Assembly (NCBI GenBank): GCA_030615505.1
Contig: JAUWZD010000005.1
Span: 28,222-92,221 of the forward strand
Length of the DNA stretch: 64,000 nucleotides
Direction of reading: 5' to 3'
DNA from: Spirochaetales bacterium
Lineage (GTDB): Bacteria > Spirochaetota > Spirochaetia > SZUA-6 > DRHE01
Part shown: in pieces, positions 1 to 8,531 of the stretch
How the letters are laid out: every line of letters begins with the position of its first letter
Numbering within the stretch: the stretch's first letter is position 1
The notes under the pieces: model-generated
Database searches by the model: none
Seen by the model: the letters and a program-made list of their open reading frames with translations, nothing else
Told to the model about the DNA's origin: nothing
Program-made: the position numbers and the translations under genes

Positions 1-565
1 TCCATCTCTTCTGTTTCTCCATACCTCCTGCCAGCTGGGCGCCCAAAGTTCTCCCGTGAAAGGCATTCTGAAAGGATACGATATACTTCTTTTCGGCTCC
101 GTGCTTTTCTAAGGCATAGGTTTTTGCCAGCTTAATACTGTTCTCTATGGATTCACTCCCAGTACTTAAGAGGAACACATGATAATTTGATGGATCCGGT
201 GAAATGGCCTGGAGAGCCCTGGTAAGCTCCGCTCTTTTTTCATGGACAAACACATATGTGGAAAGCAGAGGCTTCTTTAGTATTTCCATTAGGACTTTCC
301 TGATTTCTTCTCTCCCATGCCCTGTATTGGTAATCAGCACCCCGGAGGACCAGTCGATCCACGTGTTCCCCCAGCGGTCCCAGATCTGAAAACCCTCTGC
401 CCGGTCCCATACGATGGGGGGCTGTCCCATCATGGACTGTGGCTCAGATTTCATTAAGGATTGAAATATCTCTAAAGATTCCGGCACCGGAAGCTTTGTC
501 TTTATCCGGCGATATTTAGTATTAACTTCCGGCACATCAAGCGGTTTTAGATTATACCTGGCCAT
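1..565 (-). CDS. Class III PLP-dependent aminotransferase, N-terminal part (cut by window edge)
   Basis: The reverse strand encodes about 188 residues starting MARYNLKPLD and running off the window, so only the N-terminal part is present. The segment LSTGSESIENSIKLAK matches the PLP-phosphate-binding region of class III aminotransferases, and FHGRTLGAQ is also typical of that fold (4-aminobutyrate, acetylornithine and glutamate-1-semialdehyde types). The family moves an amino group between an omega- or alpha-amino donor and a keto acid or aldehyde in the cytoplasm; the substrate cannot be told from this part. The gene starts 4 bases after the stop of the Gfo/Idh/MocA gene, so the two are almost certainly co-transcribed. 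This context suggests amino-sugar or cyclitol metabolism (inference). Confidence 0.88.
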   Translation of the reverse strand, partial: MARYNLKPLDVPEVNTKYRRIKTKLPVPESLEIFQSLMKSEPQSMMGQPPIVWDRAEGFQIWDRWGNTWIDWSSGVLITNTGHGREEIRKVLMEILKKPLLSTYVFVHEKRAELTRALQAISPDPSNYHVFLLSTGSESIENSIKLAKTYALEKHGAEKKYIVSFQNAFHGRTLGAQLAGGMEKQKRW

Positions 566-569
566 ACTT

Positions 570-1829
570 CTATCTCCTTTCGACATGGGGCTTATCACCG
601 TAGAGAATCTTAACGAGCGACCCATCGCTTAATATGGAGAGCCGAGCCGATTCCACAACCAGCTCATTGATATAGCTGTTTGCCGGTGTGGCAATAATGC
701 CCTTTTCATCTGTCTCTTTAATAATCTTCTGTCTCGCCTCAAGAGATTTCTTGCCGTCCATAACGGCAACCTCATTCTCTATTCTATGGATGGTGTTGAT
801 GGTAGCTGCTATAGAATCGTAGCCATAACCAACAGGTTTATAGCCTTGCCCTTCCCAGGGAACTAATCTGTAGAAATCGGGATTCACAAAATTGAAATGG
901 GAACCTGCAGCACCGATTCCCTCTAAATAACTGTGGGTTACACCGCGGAACTGATCATTGTGCTTAATCATACCGCTTTTACCATCACCCTCACAGAACA
1001 TGGTTAAGCACTGTTCATTACTCCCCGCACCTTCATCAGGGTATCCAAGTCCATTGGTTACGGTAAGCAGGGCGCCGTTTTCATAGCAAACCCGGCCGTT
1101 AGTCCACATATAGCCTTTATTACCATTGGGAAACAGTCCCTCAACACCGGAAACAGAAAGTTCAACCGGCTTCAATCCGGTAATAAAATACACGAGATCC
1201 ACGTAGTGGCAGCCCACATAGACAAATGGGTCGGTCTTATCGCTTGTGAACCAGTTCTGGAAGTTAGAGGATCGATAAAAATAGGGTTCGATCATCTTTG
1301 CCTCACCTATCATGAACTCACCGAAATCCCCACGAGCATAGCGCCTCTTTGCCAGCAGGGATCTTCGATCAAATCGCTTATGGTATTCCACCCCGACAAA
1401 TAGTCCTTTCCTGTAGGCTGTATCCTTAATCTCTTCAGCATGTTCATAGCTCAAGACAAGGGGCTTAACACAGAGTACATGCTGATCATTATGAAGGGCC
1501 TCCTTCAATACCGGGTAGTGGAGCTGGTCGGGCATTGCCACAACAACGGCCTGGCGGGTCTTCATTTCAGAAATTACTGTTTTGAAAAGCTCGGGGAAGT
1601 TTTTATCCGGAGCCGCCTCCAAGTCCGGATAGGGAGTAAAATCCTGGTTTGGGAATGCCTCTTTAAACTCCTCATTTTCATTTAGACTCTTAAGAGGCGT
1701 ATTGTTTAAAGAACATATACTGATCTTCCCGACCACACCGATACGCTGCAAATGGTAGATTGAAGGAAGGATAAGATCATTGGTGATCATACCCCCTCCT
1801 ACGATAGTAATATCAATACTTTTACCCAT
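570..1829 (-). CDS. Gfo/Idh/MocA-family NAD(P)-dependent oxidoreductase
   Basis: About 419 residues. The N-terminus has a Rossmann nucleotide-binding start (DITIVGGGM), followed by a conserved lysine motif (CVKPLV, the EKP position) and a substrate-domain motif HYVDLVYFITG with the family histidine/aspartate pair. Proteins of this family oxidise or reduce sugars, inositols or related polyols with NAD(P). The ORF track starts at 1835, but a GGGAGG Shine-Dalgarno overlaps that ATG and lies 5-6 bases before the second ATG (MGKSIDI), so 1829 is preferred. It is followed 4 bases later by an aminotransferase and is divergent from a ROK regulator, which may control both genes. The sugar is unknown. 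The protein is somewhat longer than a typical 330-390-residue member. Confidence 0.9.
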   Translation of the reverse strand: MGKSIDITIVGGGMITNDLILPSIYHLQRIGVVGKISICSLNNTPLKSLNENEEFKEAFPNQDFTPYPDLEAAPDKNFPELFKTVISEMKTRQAVVVAMPDQLHYPVLKEALHNDQHVLCVKPLVLSYEHAEEIKDTAYRKGLFVGVEYHKRFDRRSLLAKRRYARGDFGEFMIGEAKMIEPYFYRSSNFQNWFTSDKTDPFVYVGCHYVDLVYFITGLKPVELSVSGVEGLFPNGNKGYMWTNGRVCYENGALLTVTNGLGYPDEGAGSNEQCLTMFCEGDGKSGMIKHNDQFRGVTHSYLEGIGAAGSHFNFVNPDFYRLVPWEGQGYKPVGYGYDSIAATINTIHRIENEVAVMDGKKSLEARQKIIKETDEKGIIATPANSYINELVVESARLSILSDGSLVKILYGDKPHVERR

Positions 1830-1835
1830 ACGCAT

Positions 1836-1962
1836 CCTCCCTGTTTTACAATAAGTTCACCTTGACTGGTATTTACTATTACGCTATATTTAAAAACATC
1901 TTATGATATTAAATAAAAATCGTTCTGTCAATATACTGTTAATTTCGCAGAGCTGAGCAGAG
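1836..1962. promoter_or_regulatory. Divergent intergenic region of the oxidoreductase operon and ROK gene
   Basis: An AT-rich gap of about 127 bases lies between the divergent starts and must hold the promoters of both units. It contains A/T-rich blocks such as TTAAATAAAAATCG, but no convincing palindromic operator could be picked by eye. Control by the neighbouring ROK protein is inferred from position only. Confidence 0.35.
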
Positions 1963-3183
1963 ATGCTTTCAAACCTGGAAGATATTCACGAAGGAAACCG
2001 CTACCGGATAAAAGACTGGGAAAAGGCTGCTATTTTCCAGTGCATATGCTCTCGGGAAGAAATTACACGAAAAAAAATAGCAAAAAAACTAAATATACGT
2101 GCCACAGCAGTTTCCAATGTTGTTCAGGAGCTTATTGACGATAACCTGGTCTTAGAGGGCAGGGCCAGAAACCCGGGTAAAAAGGGAAGACCCGAGATAC
2201 GCCTGTATCCGCATTTTAACAGGTTTCAAGCCATTGCACTTCACGTTGTCTCCCGGGAACTGAAGGGTTTTTTGATTAATATGGGAGAGGAAATACTGGC
2301 GGAGTTGACCATGCCTTTAGCGGGAAGCTCCGGAAACAGCGTCCTCCTTCAAAGCATGCAAAAACTTATAAGCTCCCTAACTTCAGAAAAACCAGCATCA
2401 TCCGAGTTGCTTGGTATCGGGCTTTCCCTCCCCGGTACTGTGAGTCCTAAAACAAAAAAATGGATATCCGCCGCCAGATGGCCTAATATCAGGCATCTCT
2501 CTCTTTCAAGCATAGAAAAAAGCACGGGTTTCAAGATCTCTCTTCACAGATTCCTCGATGCGGAACTGGAACATATGCTTCTAAAAAATCCCCGCTACCG
2601 GGAGGGGGGCACACTTCTACTGCACTGGGGATACGGAATAGGTTCAGCATACGCACATCAGGGAACCGTGCTGAAATCCACCCTGGGCAGATTCGGTGAA
2701 ATCGGTCATTCCCCGGTGAATACTCAAGATCCCAAACAATGCCTGTGCGGTTCCAAAGGCTGCCTGGAAACGGAGGCCGCGCTCTGGGCCCTCCTTCCTG
2801 AAATTAAAAAAAACTTTCCACTGGCTCCGGAAGACGAATTTGAGTTTACTGATTTTATTAAACACAGAAATATTAAAAAACTCCCGGTGATTAAAAGAGC
2901 CTTAGACTATGTTGCCATAGAACTTACGAAGCTCCATAAAATATTTTATCCGGACAGGATAATCATTTCCGGACCGTTCACCAGAGATGAAACAATATTC
3001 AGACTGCTCGCCCAGGGATTCATGTCCAATATTGCTTCATATGCTAAAGACTCCGTATCACTTGAGGCTTTAAGCGCAGGATTCCCCGGTGGTGTGTTCG
3101 GCAGCACCTATGTCTTCTTTCACAAAGCCTTAAAGGATTATCTTACTGCCCGTTGGAGCGGTAAGACTTCCACTGCCATGTAA
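1963..3183 (+). CDS. ROK-family transcriptional regulator (winged HTH plus sugar-kinase-like domain)
   Basis: 406 residues. The N-terminal ~80 residues form a winged helix-turn-helix of the MarR/NagC type (ITRKKIAKKLNIRATAVSNVVQELIDDNLV). The rest is a ROK actin-like fold, including the zinc/ROK signature CLCGSKGCLETEA around residues 263-275 and upstream GIGLSLPGTVS. Such proteins (NagC/Mlc/XylR-like) are cytoplasmic repressors or activators responding to a sugar or sugar phosphate. It is transcribed away from the oxidoreductase-aminotransferase operon with 127 bases between the starts, the usual place for a local regulator. A ROK kinase is excluded by the N-terminal DNA-binding domain. The Shine-Dalgarno before the ATG is weak. 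Confidence 0.92.
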   Translation: MLSNLEDIHEGNRYRIKDWEKAAIFQCICSREEITRKKIAKKLNIRATAVSNVVQELIDDNLVLEGRARNPGKKGRPEIRLYPHFNRFQAIALHVVSRELKGFLINMGEEILAELTMPLAGSSGNSVLLQSMQKLISSLTSEKPASSELLGIGLSLPGTVSPKTKKWISAARWPNIRHLSLSSIEKSTGFKISLHRFLDAELEHMLLKNPRYREGGTLLLHWGYGIGSAYAHQGTVLKSTLGRFGEIGHSPVNTQDPKQCLCGSKGCLETEAALWALLPEIKKNFPLAPEDEFEFTDFIKHRNIKKLPVIKRALDYVAIELTKLHKIFYPDRIIISGPFTRDETIFRLLAQGFMSNIASYAKDSVSLEALSAGFPGGVFGSTYVFFHKALKDYLTARWSGKTSTAM

Positions 3184-3339
3184 AGGGGCATTTACAAATT
3201 GAAAGTTGCTGCCTATTCCGGCGGAAAACTACCACTTTTCAGGCCTTTCCCGGAATCTCTAAAACCTCTAATCTCATCCAATTTCATCTGAAAATAAAGT
3301 AGTATCTATCCTAACAGAGATGGACGATCGATAAATTGC

Positions 3340-3585
3340 CAGGGTACTGAACATTTCCCGCCCTGTAGTGGTGAAGTATTGGCAAGGCTTTCAAAATAGT
3401 TAGCTTGCGCTTGAGCAAATCAAGGAGATGGCTGACAGCGAGCTTCTGCGTATGATTGAGAAGCCAAAGATTGAAAAAAGTAGCAATTACAGACAGTTGA
3501 TTCAATACTTCCCCTATTTCGTAATCGAACTGAAGCGCAAAAGGGTGAACCTCCAGTTGCTGTGGCAGGAGTACAAACAGATACC
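3340..3585 (+). pseudogene. IS21-family IstA-type transposase remnant
   Basis: The translation in two frames gives an HTH-like piece (NISRPVVVKYWQGFQNS, then a stop) and further down YFPYFVIELKRKRVNLQLLWQEYKQ. Both resemble the N-terminal third of IS21 IstA transposases, where a VSRxTVRKY helix is followed by FPYxxKELxRxGVTxxLLWEEY. Only this third remains and it contains a stop, so it is dead. No IstB or terminal repeats were recognised nearby. Confidence 0.6.
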
Positions 3586-3589
3586 GTTG

Positions 3590-3722
3590 TTGGTTCAAGA
3601 TTGTTTGAAAAATATCCGGATAATTCTCCATATCCGAGTTGTTTCATTTTTGGGTATAATAAATAGAAATAACAGTCTATGAACCTGATCTTAAGAAATG
3701 GGAAAGTGATTTTAAAAGGATA
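3590..3722 (+). pseudogene. DUF4258-like toxin fragment (partner of YgiT-type antitoxin)
   Basis: Two in-frame-like pieces are visible: LFEKYPDNSPYPSCFIFGYNK followed by a stop, and ITVYEPDLKKWESDFKRIKE ending at 3722. The first resembles the central YPxDxPYPSCLIFG region and the second the C-terminal VYxPDxxKWexDFkrRK tail of small DUF4258/MqsR-like proteins that sit before YgiT zinc-finger antitoxins. The part between them is deleted. The position directly before the YgiT-like start supports the reading. Confidence 0.5.
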
Positions 3723-3727
3723 AAAGA

Positions 3728-3823
3728 ATGATTTGTCCGATTTGTAAAAATTCAAAAATGGCTAAAGGATTTGCTGCTCTTGTTTTTGATAATGGGATAG
3801 GTAATTCTGTCTTTTTAAGGGAT
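3728..3823 (+). pseudogene. YgiT/MqsA-type zinc-finger antitoxin, 5' fragment
   Basis: MICPICKNSKMAKGFAALVFDNG matches the CxxC zinc-finger N-terminus of YgiT-type antitoxins. Similarity ends at about residue 32, where the sequence meets an unrelated gene lying on the other strand. The second CxxC of the zinc finger and the HTH domain are missing, so the antitoxin cannot work. The 65-residue ORF in the track is a chance read-through into the antisense of the next pseudogene. Confidence 0.55.
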
Positions 3824-4124
3824 CCCACCTCGTACCCGTCCAATTGGATATGCGACCATTATCGCCACAGACGGGACACCACCATCGAAGTTCTGTTCCA
3901 TCTGGATGCAATTCCGAGTGAATAACACCAGAACAGGGTATCCTGCCAGGGCGTCTTCGACATTGAAGACCGGTAGATTCCCGAAAAAGAGAGACCCGAT
4001 CTACCTTCGTTTCGATAATTTATCCGAAATACTCAGCGAGTCTTATTGCCTCTCCAGGTAATTCATGGGCTTCCTCGTCTTTATAATCGAAATGTGACAT
4101 ATCTGTAATCCATGTATCTCCCAT
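3811..4124 (-). pseudogene. Conserved small protein of the MGDTWITDM... type, with in-frame stop
   Basis: Read on the minus strand from an ATG at 4124, the frame gives MGDTWITDMSHFDYKDEEAH and continues to AEYFG, then a TAA. The same frame then continues as IIETKVDRVSLFRESTGLQCRRRPG and ends with a zinc-ribbon-like CPVCGDNGRISNWTGTRWD. As far as I recall, both ends match one widespread uncharacterised family of about 100 residues, so this is a single gene broken by one stop codon. Family function is unknown. Its 3' end abuts the truncated YgiT fragment, marking a recombination junction near 3820. Confidence 0.6.
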
Positions 4125-4450
4125 TATTTAAGCCTGTTCAATTATGATAAAGCAATGAAAAATTACAGTGCCTTTTTTACCAACCAACACCCCTTATGGG
4201 GACTCGCCTCCTGTTTTCGCAAAGCCTCACCCACTATGGCACTTCTGGCCGTTAGCAGCTAAATGATTACCCACTCTACTAACGAGTTAATTGCCAACTT
4301 TTTATCAAATCATAATCATTTCTTCACAGTTTCGCAATAAATACTGCTTTTTCTCTAGTTTCATAACTTCTTCACCTCAACCAAATTCAATCTTTGGTAC
4401 AAAAAAAGATTGACCCTTTGTATAATATCCTAATCAAGTGAATTAGGCTT
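4125..4450. other. Spacer without gene; contains recurring ACCAACC-ACACCCCTT motif
   Basis: No coding frame is supported in these 326 bases. A segment near 4171-4190 (ACCAACCAACACCCCTTATG) recurs in similar form near 7932 and, more loosely, near 6177, each time in the spacer before another small plus-strand gene. The 3' part is AT-rich and presumably holds the promoter of the gene at 4451. Confidence 0.4.
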
Positions 4451-4735
4451 ATGGAATTGAATAAGAAGCACATAGAAACTGCATTGGGGGTTTTGTCTAA
4501 AGGAAAAGCAAGGCATCTCTGGATCCATGGTATATTATTCCACGGTGTAGGAATTTCTGTATTGATTTCTCTTGTTATAGTTATTGCTGAAGTAATAAAA
4601 AAAGATTTCAACATAGTGAGAATACTCATAAGAGTTTCCATAATTTTGATTGTCTTTTGCACGTCGGGATATTTTTATGGTTACTGGAGTTGGAACCTTT
4701 TTGAAAAGCTAAAGAAAGAAATAGATAAAGAATAA
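4451..4735 (+). CDS. Small two-TM membrane protein, unknown function
   Basis: 94 residues with a short amphipathic N-terminus, two strongly hydrophobic helices (about residues 33-50 and 58-80) and a charged lysine-rich C-terminus. I do not recognise a family. The next gene starts 2 bases after its stop, so the two are translated from one message. The second helix is followed by WSWNLFEKLKKEIDKE, consistent with a cytoplasmic tail. No strong Shine-Dalgarno precedes the ATG. Confidence 0.55.
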   Translation: MELNKKHIETALGVLSKGKARHLWIHGILFHGVGISVLISLVIVIAEVIKKDFNIVRILIRVSIILIVFCTSGYFYGYWSWNLFEKLKKEIDKE

Positions 4736-4737
4736 AT

Positions 4738-5352
4738 ATGGCATATATACCCTTTTACCAATTTTTCCCAGAGATCGCTGAAAGAGAAACGCGATGTCTT
4801 ATTGTTCTTAATCATCCTGAACTGCCTGCTGATAGTTATGGTTTGATAGAGTTGTATTGTGACGAACCGGGTTGCGATTGCAGGCGAGTATTTTTTAATG
4901 TTCTATCAAGGAAGACCGGGAAAACATTAGCTGTAATCGCTTATGGGTGGGAAAACAAGAGGTATTATGAAAAATGGATGGGGGATAACGATCCGGAATC
5001 CATTGGCGATCTAAAGGGGCCGATTTTAAATCGGTTAAGTCCCCAGTCCAAGTTAGCGCCCGCTTTGCTGAAGCAGGTTAGAGATGTTCTCAATGACCGA
5101 GATTATGTAAAACGACTAAAGAGTCATTATCAGCTTTTCAAAGAAGCCATTGAGAAGAAAACAAGAGAAAAACAGACAAGTAGAAGGGCTATCGATGTTG
5201 TTTTTAGTAGAAAAACGAAGGAATCAGGTGGTGTGTCTAAGAATTCTCAGGCAATTGATAATAATCCGCAAACACCCCATAAAATTGGTCGGAATGATTC
5301 CTGGCCCTGTGGGTCAGGAAAGAAATACAAATATTGCTGTCTTGGCAAATAG
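4738..5352 (+). CDS. SEC-C motif protein
   Basis: 204 residues ending in RNDSWPCGSGKKYKYCCLGK, the classical zinc-binding SEC-C motif found at the SecA C-terminus and in many stand-alone proteins. The N-terminal ~120 residues have a second cysteine cluster (YCDEPGCDCRR) and a conserved-looking YGWENKRYYEKWMG segment. Uncharacterised SEC-C proteins of this size occur in many genomic islands. The C-terminal motif binds zinc and probably mediates protein or nucleic-acid contacts. It follows a two-TM protein with a 2-base gap. Function is unknown. Confidence 0.75.
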   Translation: MAYIPFYQFFPEIAERETRCLIVLNHPELPADSYGLIELYCDEPGCDCRRVFFNVLSRKTGKTLAVIAYGWENKRYYEKWMGDNDPESIGDLKGPILNRLSPQSKLAPALLKQVRDVLNDRDYVKRLKSHYQLFKEAIEKKTREKQTSRRAIDVVFSRKTKESGGVSKNSQAIDNNPQTPHKIGRNDSWPCGSGKKYKYCCLGK

Positions 5353-5548
5353 TCGATTTTCGCCAATGTGCTAACGGAACATTAGCAGACATTACGCCTA
5401 TTGCGACTCAGCGGAGAACACGGGGAAGCTAATTCCTTAGCGTATGTTTACCTACACTATGGCCCATCATCATATCACTTGATTTTAACATCTGTTTTCA
5501 TTACATTAAATAAAAATAATCTAAATTAAGATTGTAAGGAGAATTTGC

Positions 5549-5779
5549 ATGGGTAAGATCGCAAAGGTAACTTCCAAGGGACAGGTTACCATCCCAAAAG
5601 AAATACGGGACCATCTCAATTCCCAAGTAATAGAGTTTGAGATTGAAGATGATAAGGTTGTTGTACGACCTGTAAAGAGGGTAGCAGGAAATTTAAAAAG
5701 ATATGCAAACCCTGATTTCATTCCTCGGGAAAAAACTGCCTGGGAAAAAGCAGTGAAAGACAAGTATGAAAATCGTTGA
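5549..5779 (+). CDS. AbrB/MazE/SpoVT-type antitoxin (VapB-like)
   Basis: 76 residues with the swapped-hairpin AbrB signature at the N-terminus (AKVTSKGQVTIPKEIRDHL), which binds DNA as a dimer. The charged C-terminal tail probably wraps and inhibits the toxin. The stop overlaps the start of the PIN-domain gene by 14 bases, the classic layout of a type II toxin-antitoxin pair. AGGAG lies 8 bases upstream of the ATG. Such antitoxins usually repress their own promoter, which would lie in the AT-rich stretch at 5480-5540. Confidence 0.85.
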   Translation: MGKIAKVTSKGQVTIPKEIRDHLNSQVIEFEIEDDKVVVRPVKRVAGNLKRYANPDFIPREKTAWEKAVKDKYENR

Positions 5780-6137
5780 TGCTAATGTCGTTCTTCGCTA
5801 TCTCCTCGCCGATGTTCAACATCTTTTTATGAAATCTAAAGAACTATTAGAGCATGAAACAATATATCTTCCCTTTGAAGTGCTCGCTGAAATTGTTTAC
5901 GTGCTTGAAAAGGTTTATACAGTAACCAGAGAAGAGATATCTGGATCACTTATCAACTTATTAAAATATCAAAATATGTCAACATATGACTCAGAGATAG
6001 CTATATATGCCATGAAAGCTTTTTCCGATACGAAGCTAGATTTCATTGATACGCTCCTATCTGCCTATAAAAAGGTGCGGAATTTTGAAATTGTCAGTTA
6101 TGATAAGAAACTGATCAAATATATTGAGATGAATTGA
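5766..6137 (+). CDS. PIN-domain toxin (VapC-like ribonuclease)
   Basis: 123 residues beginning MKIVDANVVLRYLLADV, with the first PIN catalytic aspartate at residue 5. A conserved acidic position follows in FEVLAEIVYVLEK, and the later aspartates lie in the TKLDFIDTLLSAYKK region. PIN toxins are metal-dependent ribonucleases that cut tRNA or rRNA when the antitoxin is lost. The ATG lies inside the antitoxin gene (14-base overlap), so translation is coupled. Length and motifs look complete, so the pair may be functional. Confidence 0.85.
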   Translation: MKIVDANVVLRYLLADVQHLFMKSKELLEHETIYLPFEVLAEIVYVLEKVYTVTREEISGSLINLLKYQNMSTYDSEIAIYAMKAFSDTKLDFIDTLLSAYKKVRNFEIVSYDKKLIKYIEMN

Positions 6138-6349
6138 GATTTCGTTAGCCTATCTCATGGTAGTATTAGAATACCCAAACCCACACTCCTTGGGCCACCT
6201 CGGACCAGCGCTTGCACTATTTCACCGTGTGGGGGATAATTATCTCTGGGTTTTCACCAAACCACACAACATTCATCGACTTTCATCGAAATATGCACTA
6301 CAATAGGATTACAATGATCTGATGAAACTATTCACTCCCCAAGGGTTTA

Positions 6350-6480
6350 TTATAAATTCTCCCATTCGTCTGCTGAAAGTTCTCTATTAATGATACTCAC
6401 AACTTCTTTAAGTATAAATCGTAATTGAGGAATTGAATATTCAGCATTAGTTTGTCTTGGGTTAAAATATTTAAAAATTA
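6350..6480 (-). pseudogene. 3' end of an unidentified gene, truncated at a junction
   Basis: On the minus strand an open frame of about 43 codons ends with LSADEWENL and a TAA doublet. It reads FKYFNPRQTNAEYSIPQLRF and EVVSIINRELSADEW, a plausible protein C-terminus. The frame breaks at about 6480, exactly where the 5'-truncated DUF1566 gene begins on the other strand, so two broken genes are joined tail-away. The family was not recognised. Confidence 0.35.
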
Positions 6481-6481
6481 G

Positions 6482-7183
6482 AGTGATTCTACTGGCGGAT
6501 GGAATAATTCACCCACAAGAGCAACGATAACAGTGCTTGATAATACCGGTAGTCTTGTGAAAATGCAGGATAACATATCGTTACTTTTTACCGGCTGGAA
6601 TACAGCTGCTAATGGGAGTGGAACGGATTATGCGGCAGCTTCTACTTTTAGCATGGGTAGTGCTAATGTAACTTTGTACGCACAGTGGTCAGCGCTTCGT
6701 GCAACAGGACCTGCTGGTGGATTGATATTCTATGACGCAGGTAGTGTTCAGAGTTGGGGCCGATATCTTGAGGCTGCGCCTAGCGATCAGAGTACAGGCC
6801 AGGTATGGATAGAGGGTGGTTCAACGCAAACTACACTAAACGGAAATACTTTCACTGCCATTGGCACAGGGCAGGCAAATTCAGATTATATCATTGCTCA
6901 AACAGGCCATACTGGAAGTGCAGCAAAGGTCTGCCTTGACTATGTTGACGGTATATATGATGACTGGTTTCTCCCGTCTTACGATGAGCTTAAACAGATG
7001 TATTGGATATTAAAACATGAAGGAGTTGGCGGATTTGCCAATAAAGCCTATTGGTCGTCGTCTGAGGACGATGAAAGGCGCGCATTTGGCGTGGACTTCG
7101 CCAATGGCAACTCGGGCAGCATCGACAAGAGCGAGGGGACAGGTTACATTCCATTCCAGGTTCGGGCTGTTCGGGCTTTTTAA
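6482..7183 (+). pseudogene. 5'-truncated InlB-repeat / DUF1566-type surface protein
   Basis: The frame opens after a stop at 6481 with GGWNNSPTRATITV, then part of an InlB B-repeat (TGWNTAANGSGTDYAA...VTLYAQW), and then a C-terminal domain with GPAGGLIFYDAG, DDWFLPSYDELKQMYW and YWSSSEDDE. It ends RAVRAF, typical of DUF1566/Lcl-like surface domains that are abundant in spirochaetes. A signal peptide and further repeats should precede, but upstream DNA belongs to another gene fragment, so the gene has lost its start. The GTG at 6533 in the track is not a credible start because the repeat begins before it. Confidence 0.7.
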
Positions 7184-7299
7184 CTATTTATCAATTTAAC
7201 TATTTAGGGGGTTAAGGGGGATTTAGCCCGTGTGGGGTCGGGTAATCGGGGGGCGTTGCCGCCCCAGCGGACAATCGGTTTTGAATGTCTTTTAGCGTG

Positions 7300-7468
7300 A
7301 TCCGGTTAATATGCCTTTAACAAATCGCATGAACCTATCCGGCAGGGTAGCCGGAGAAATAGAGAGAAGACGTTCGTTACGGGAGAAATACAATATCGGG
7401 CTGTTTCTCTTGAAGCTTCCCACCTCCTCAACCCCTCCGTTCCGTGTCGCCGTCTTCTCTTTCCCTGA
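7300..7468 (-). repeat. Dispersed repeat A, copy 1 (minus orientation)
   Basis: The reverse complement (GAGAAGACGGCGACACGGAA ... GATATTGTATTTCTCCCGTAACG) matches copy 2 at 9408-9632 over most of its length and the core of copy 3 at 35605-35755. It lies exactly over the N-terminal part of the ORF called at 7311, which therefore is not an original gene start. Confidence 0.7.
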
Positions 7469-7469
7469 A

Positions 7470-7829
7470 CCATACACAAATGACCGGTTTCTAGATAATG
7501 TGCTTGCCATGGAAAACCTCCTGGTAAATGACAGCCAAGACCACTCCAACATTAGTTACAAGTTCGTAGATCGGGGTTGCTTTCTATTGAAACAAGCGAT
7601 TCAGCTAGAAAACGCCAATGTATTTGCCCGTTCACTTCGTAAGATCTACTCCACTCGTTCCGAAATTGTACACTCTAAAAAACGGCCCAGAGACTGGGAT
7701 ACCGATAAATCAAAGAAGCTCCTTCAAGATTCTGATCACTACCTGAGGGAACTATTGCGATACGTACTTGAACATCCGGAATTTGCTGATTCCATAAAAG
7801 TGGACAAAGCTAAGAGGGATTTATACTAA
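7470..7829 (+). pseudogene. Apea-like HEPN-domain protein, C-terminal fragment fused to repeat A
   Basis: From about YTNDRFLDNVLAMENLLV onward the translation looks like the C-terminal HEPN domain of ApeA-like proteins: a first helix with a D/E-rich start, CFLLKQAI, then the IYSTRSEIVHSK motif that corresponds to the catalytic RxxxxH of HEPN nucleases (here RSEIVHS). These domains are often RNases in abortive-infection systems. The upstream half of the family is absent, and the ORF start at 7311 falls within dispersed repeat A, so this is probably a truncated relic rather than a 172-residue protein. It could still be expressed from the in-repeat ATG. Confidence 0.55.
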
Positions 7830-8068
7830 ACTTAGTGATTTGATGAACCATAACACCGGATTTCGCACAGCTACCCGACTCCTTTGGCGATACGGTCTTC
7901 AAGTAATAGCTGATCGTTGGTGATTATTTTCACCAACCCACACCCCTTGTGAATACTCCACTATCGCTTCGGAATGAGGCACCTTATTGCCACTGACCTT
8001 TAGCCATGACTGCTTGTCCGGAGTATATTCAATGGTTATGATAAACAAGAAGATAACTATAGGAGATC

Positions 8069-8365
8069 ATGAAACCGGGTAAACGTGACACGAAAGTGAG
8101 CATCTTGATTAAGGGTATGGAACTAAAGGAACTTCAGAAGCATATATGGTTGATGGCGGAGAGTTATGGCCTTGATCGTCGTATCGAGAAATACAGAGGA
8201 AAGAGGACAATCGGGTTATATCGATGGGATATGGAGTGTCTGCTGGATGTTCTTAGTATAGTCTTGGATGATCCTAAAGAATATCCCTCTAAAGGAAGCA
8301 TGGAATACAAGGTTACACATGGTCTATATCAGAGATTAAAACGAATATACGACTCCACGTATTAA
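8069..8365 (+). CDS. Small hypothetical protein
   Basis: 98 residues, charged and mostly helical (KGMELKELQKHIWLMAESYG). A good Shine-Dalgarno (ATAGGAGATC) precedes the ATG, and the gene stands alone between two spacers, like a cassette. No signal peptide or membrane segment is present. I do not recognise the family. C-terminal RLKRIYDSTY is basic. It is a real gene rather than noise because of the strong ribosome site and even codon use. Confidence 0.5.
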   Translation: MKPGKRDTKVSILIKGMELKELQKHIWLMAESYGLDRRIEKYRGKRTIGLYRWDMECLLDVLSIVLDDPKEYPSKGSMEYKVTHGLYQRLKRIYDSTY

Positions 8366-8531
8366 AGATGAAGTATGAAAGATGATGGATACGTTCTCCT
8401 GTAGTTTTGGAGCTCTGTGGTATGATGGATTTCCCAGTCACGAATGACGACACCTGGTCGATCACGAAGTCCAGAAGGAACCATAAGGGAGAGGCGCTCG
8501 AACGTCCGAAGTGAATAAGGAGGGCCAAAAT

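Noticed and set aside
3811-4124. In-frame TAA and TAG codons in conserved relics as a sign of recoding
   Set aside because: Intact genes of the window end with all three stop codons in the usual way, and the genes with internal stops have other damage, so ordinary decay is the simpler explanation.
5353-5548. attC site before the AbrB/PIN pair
   Set aside because: GCTAAC and CATTAGC pieces are present but do not fit the GTTRRRY/RYYYAAC core pattern well enough to annotate.
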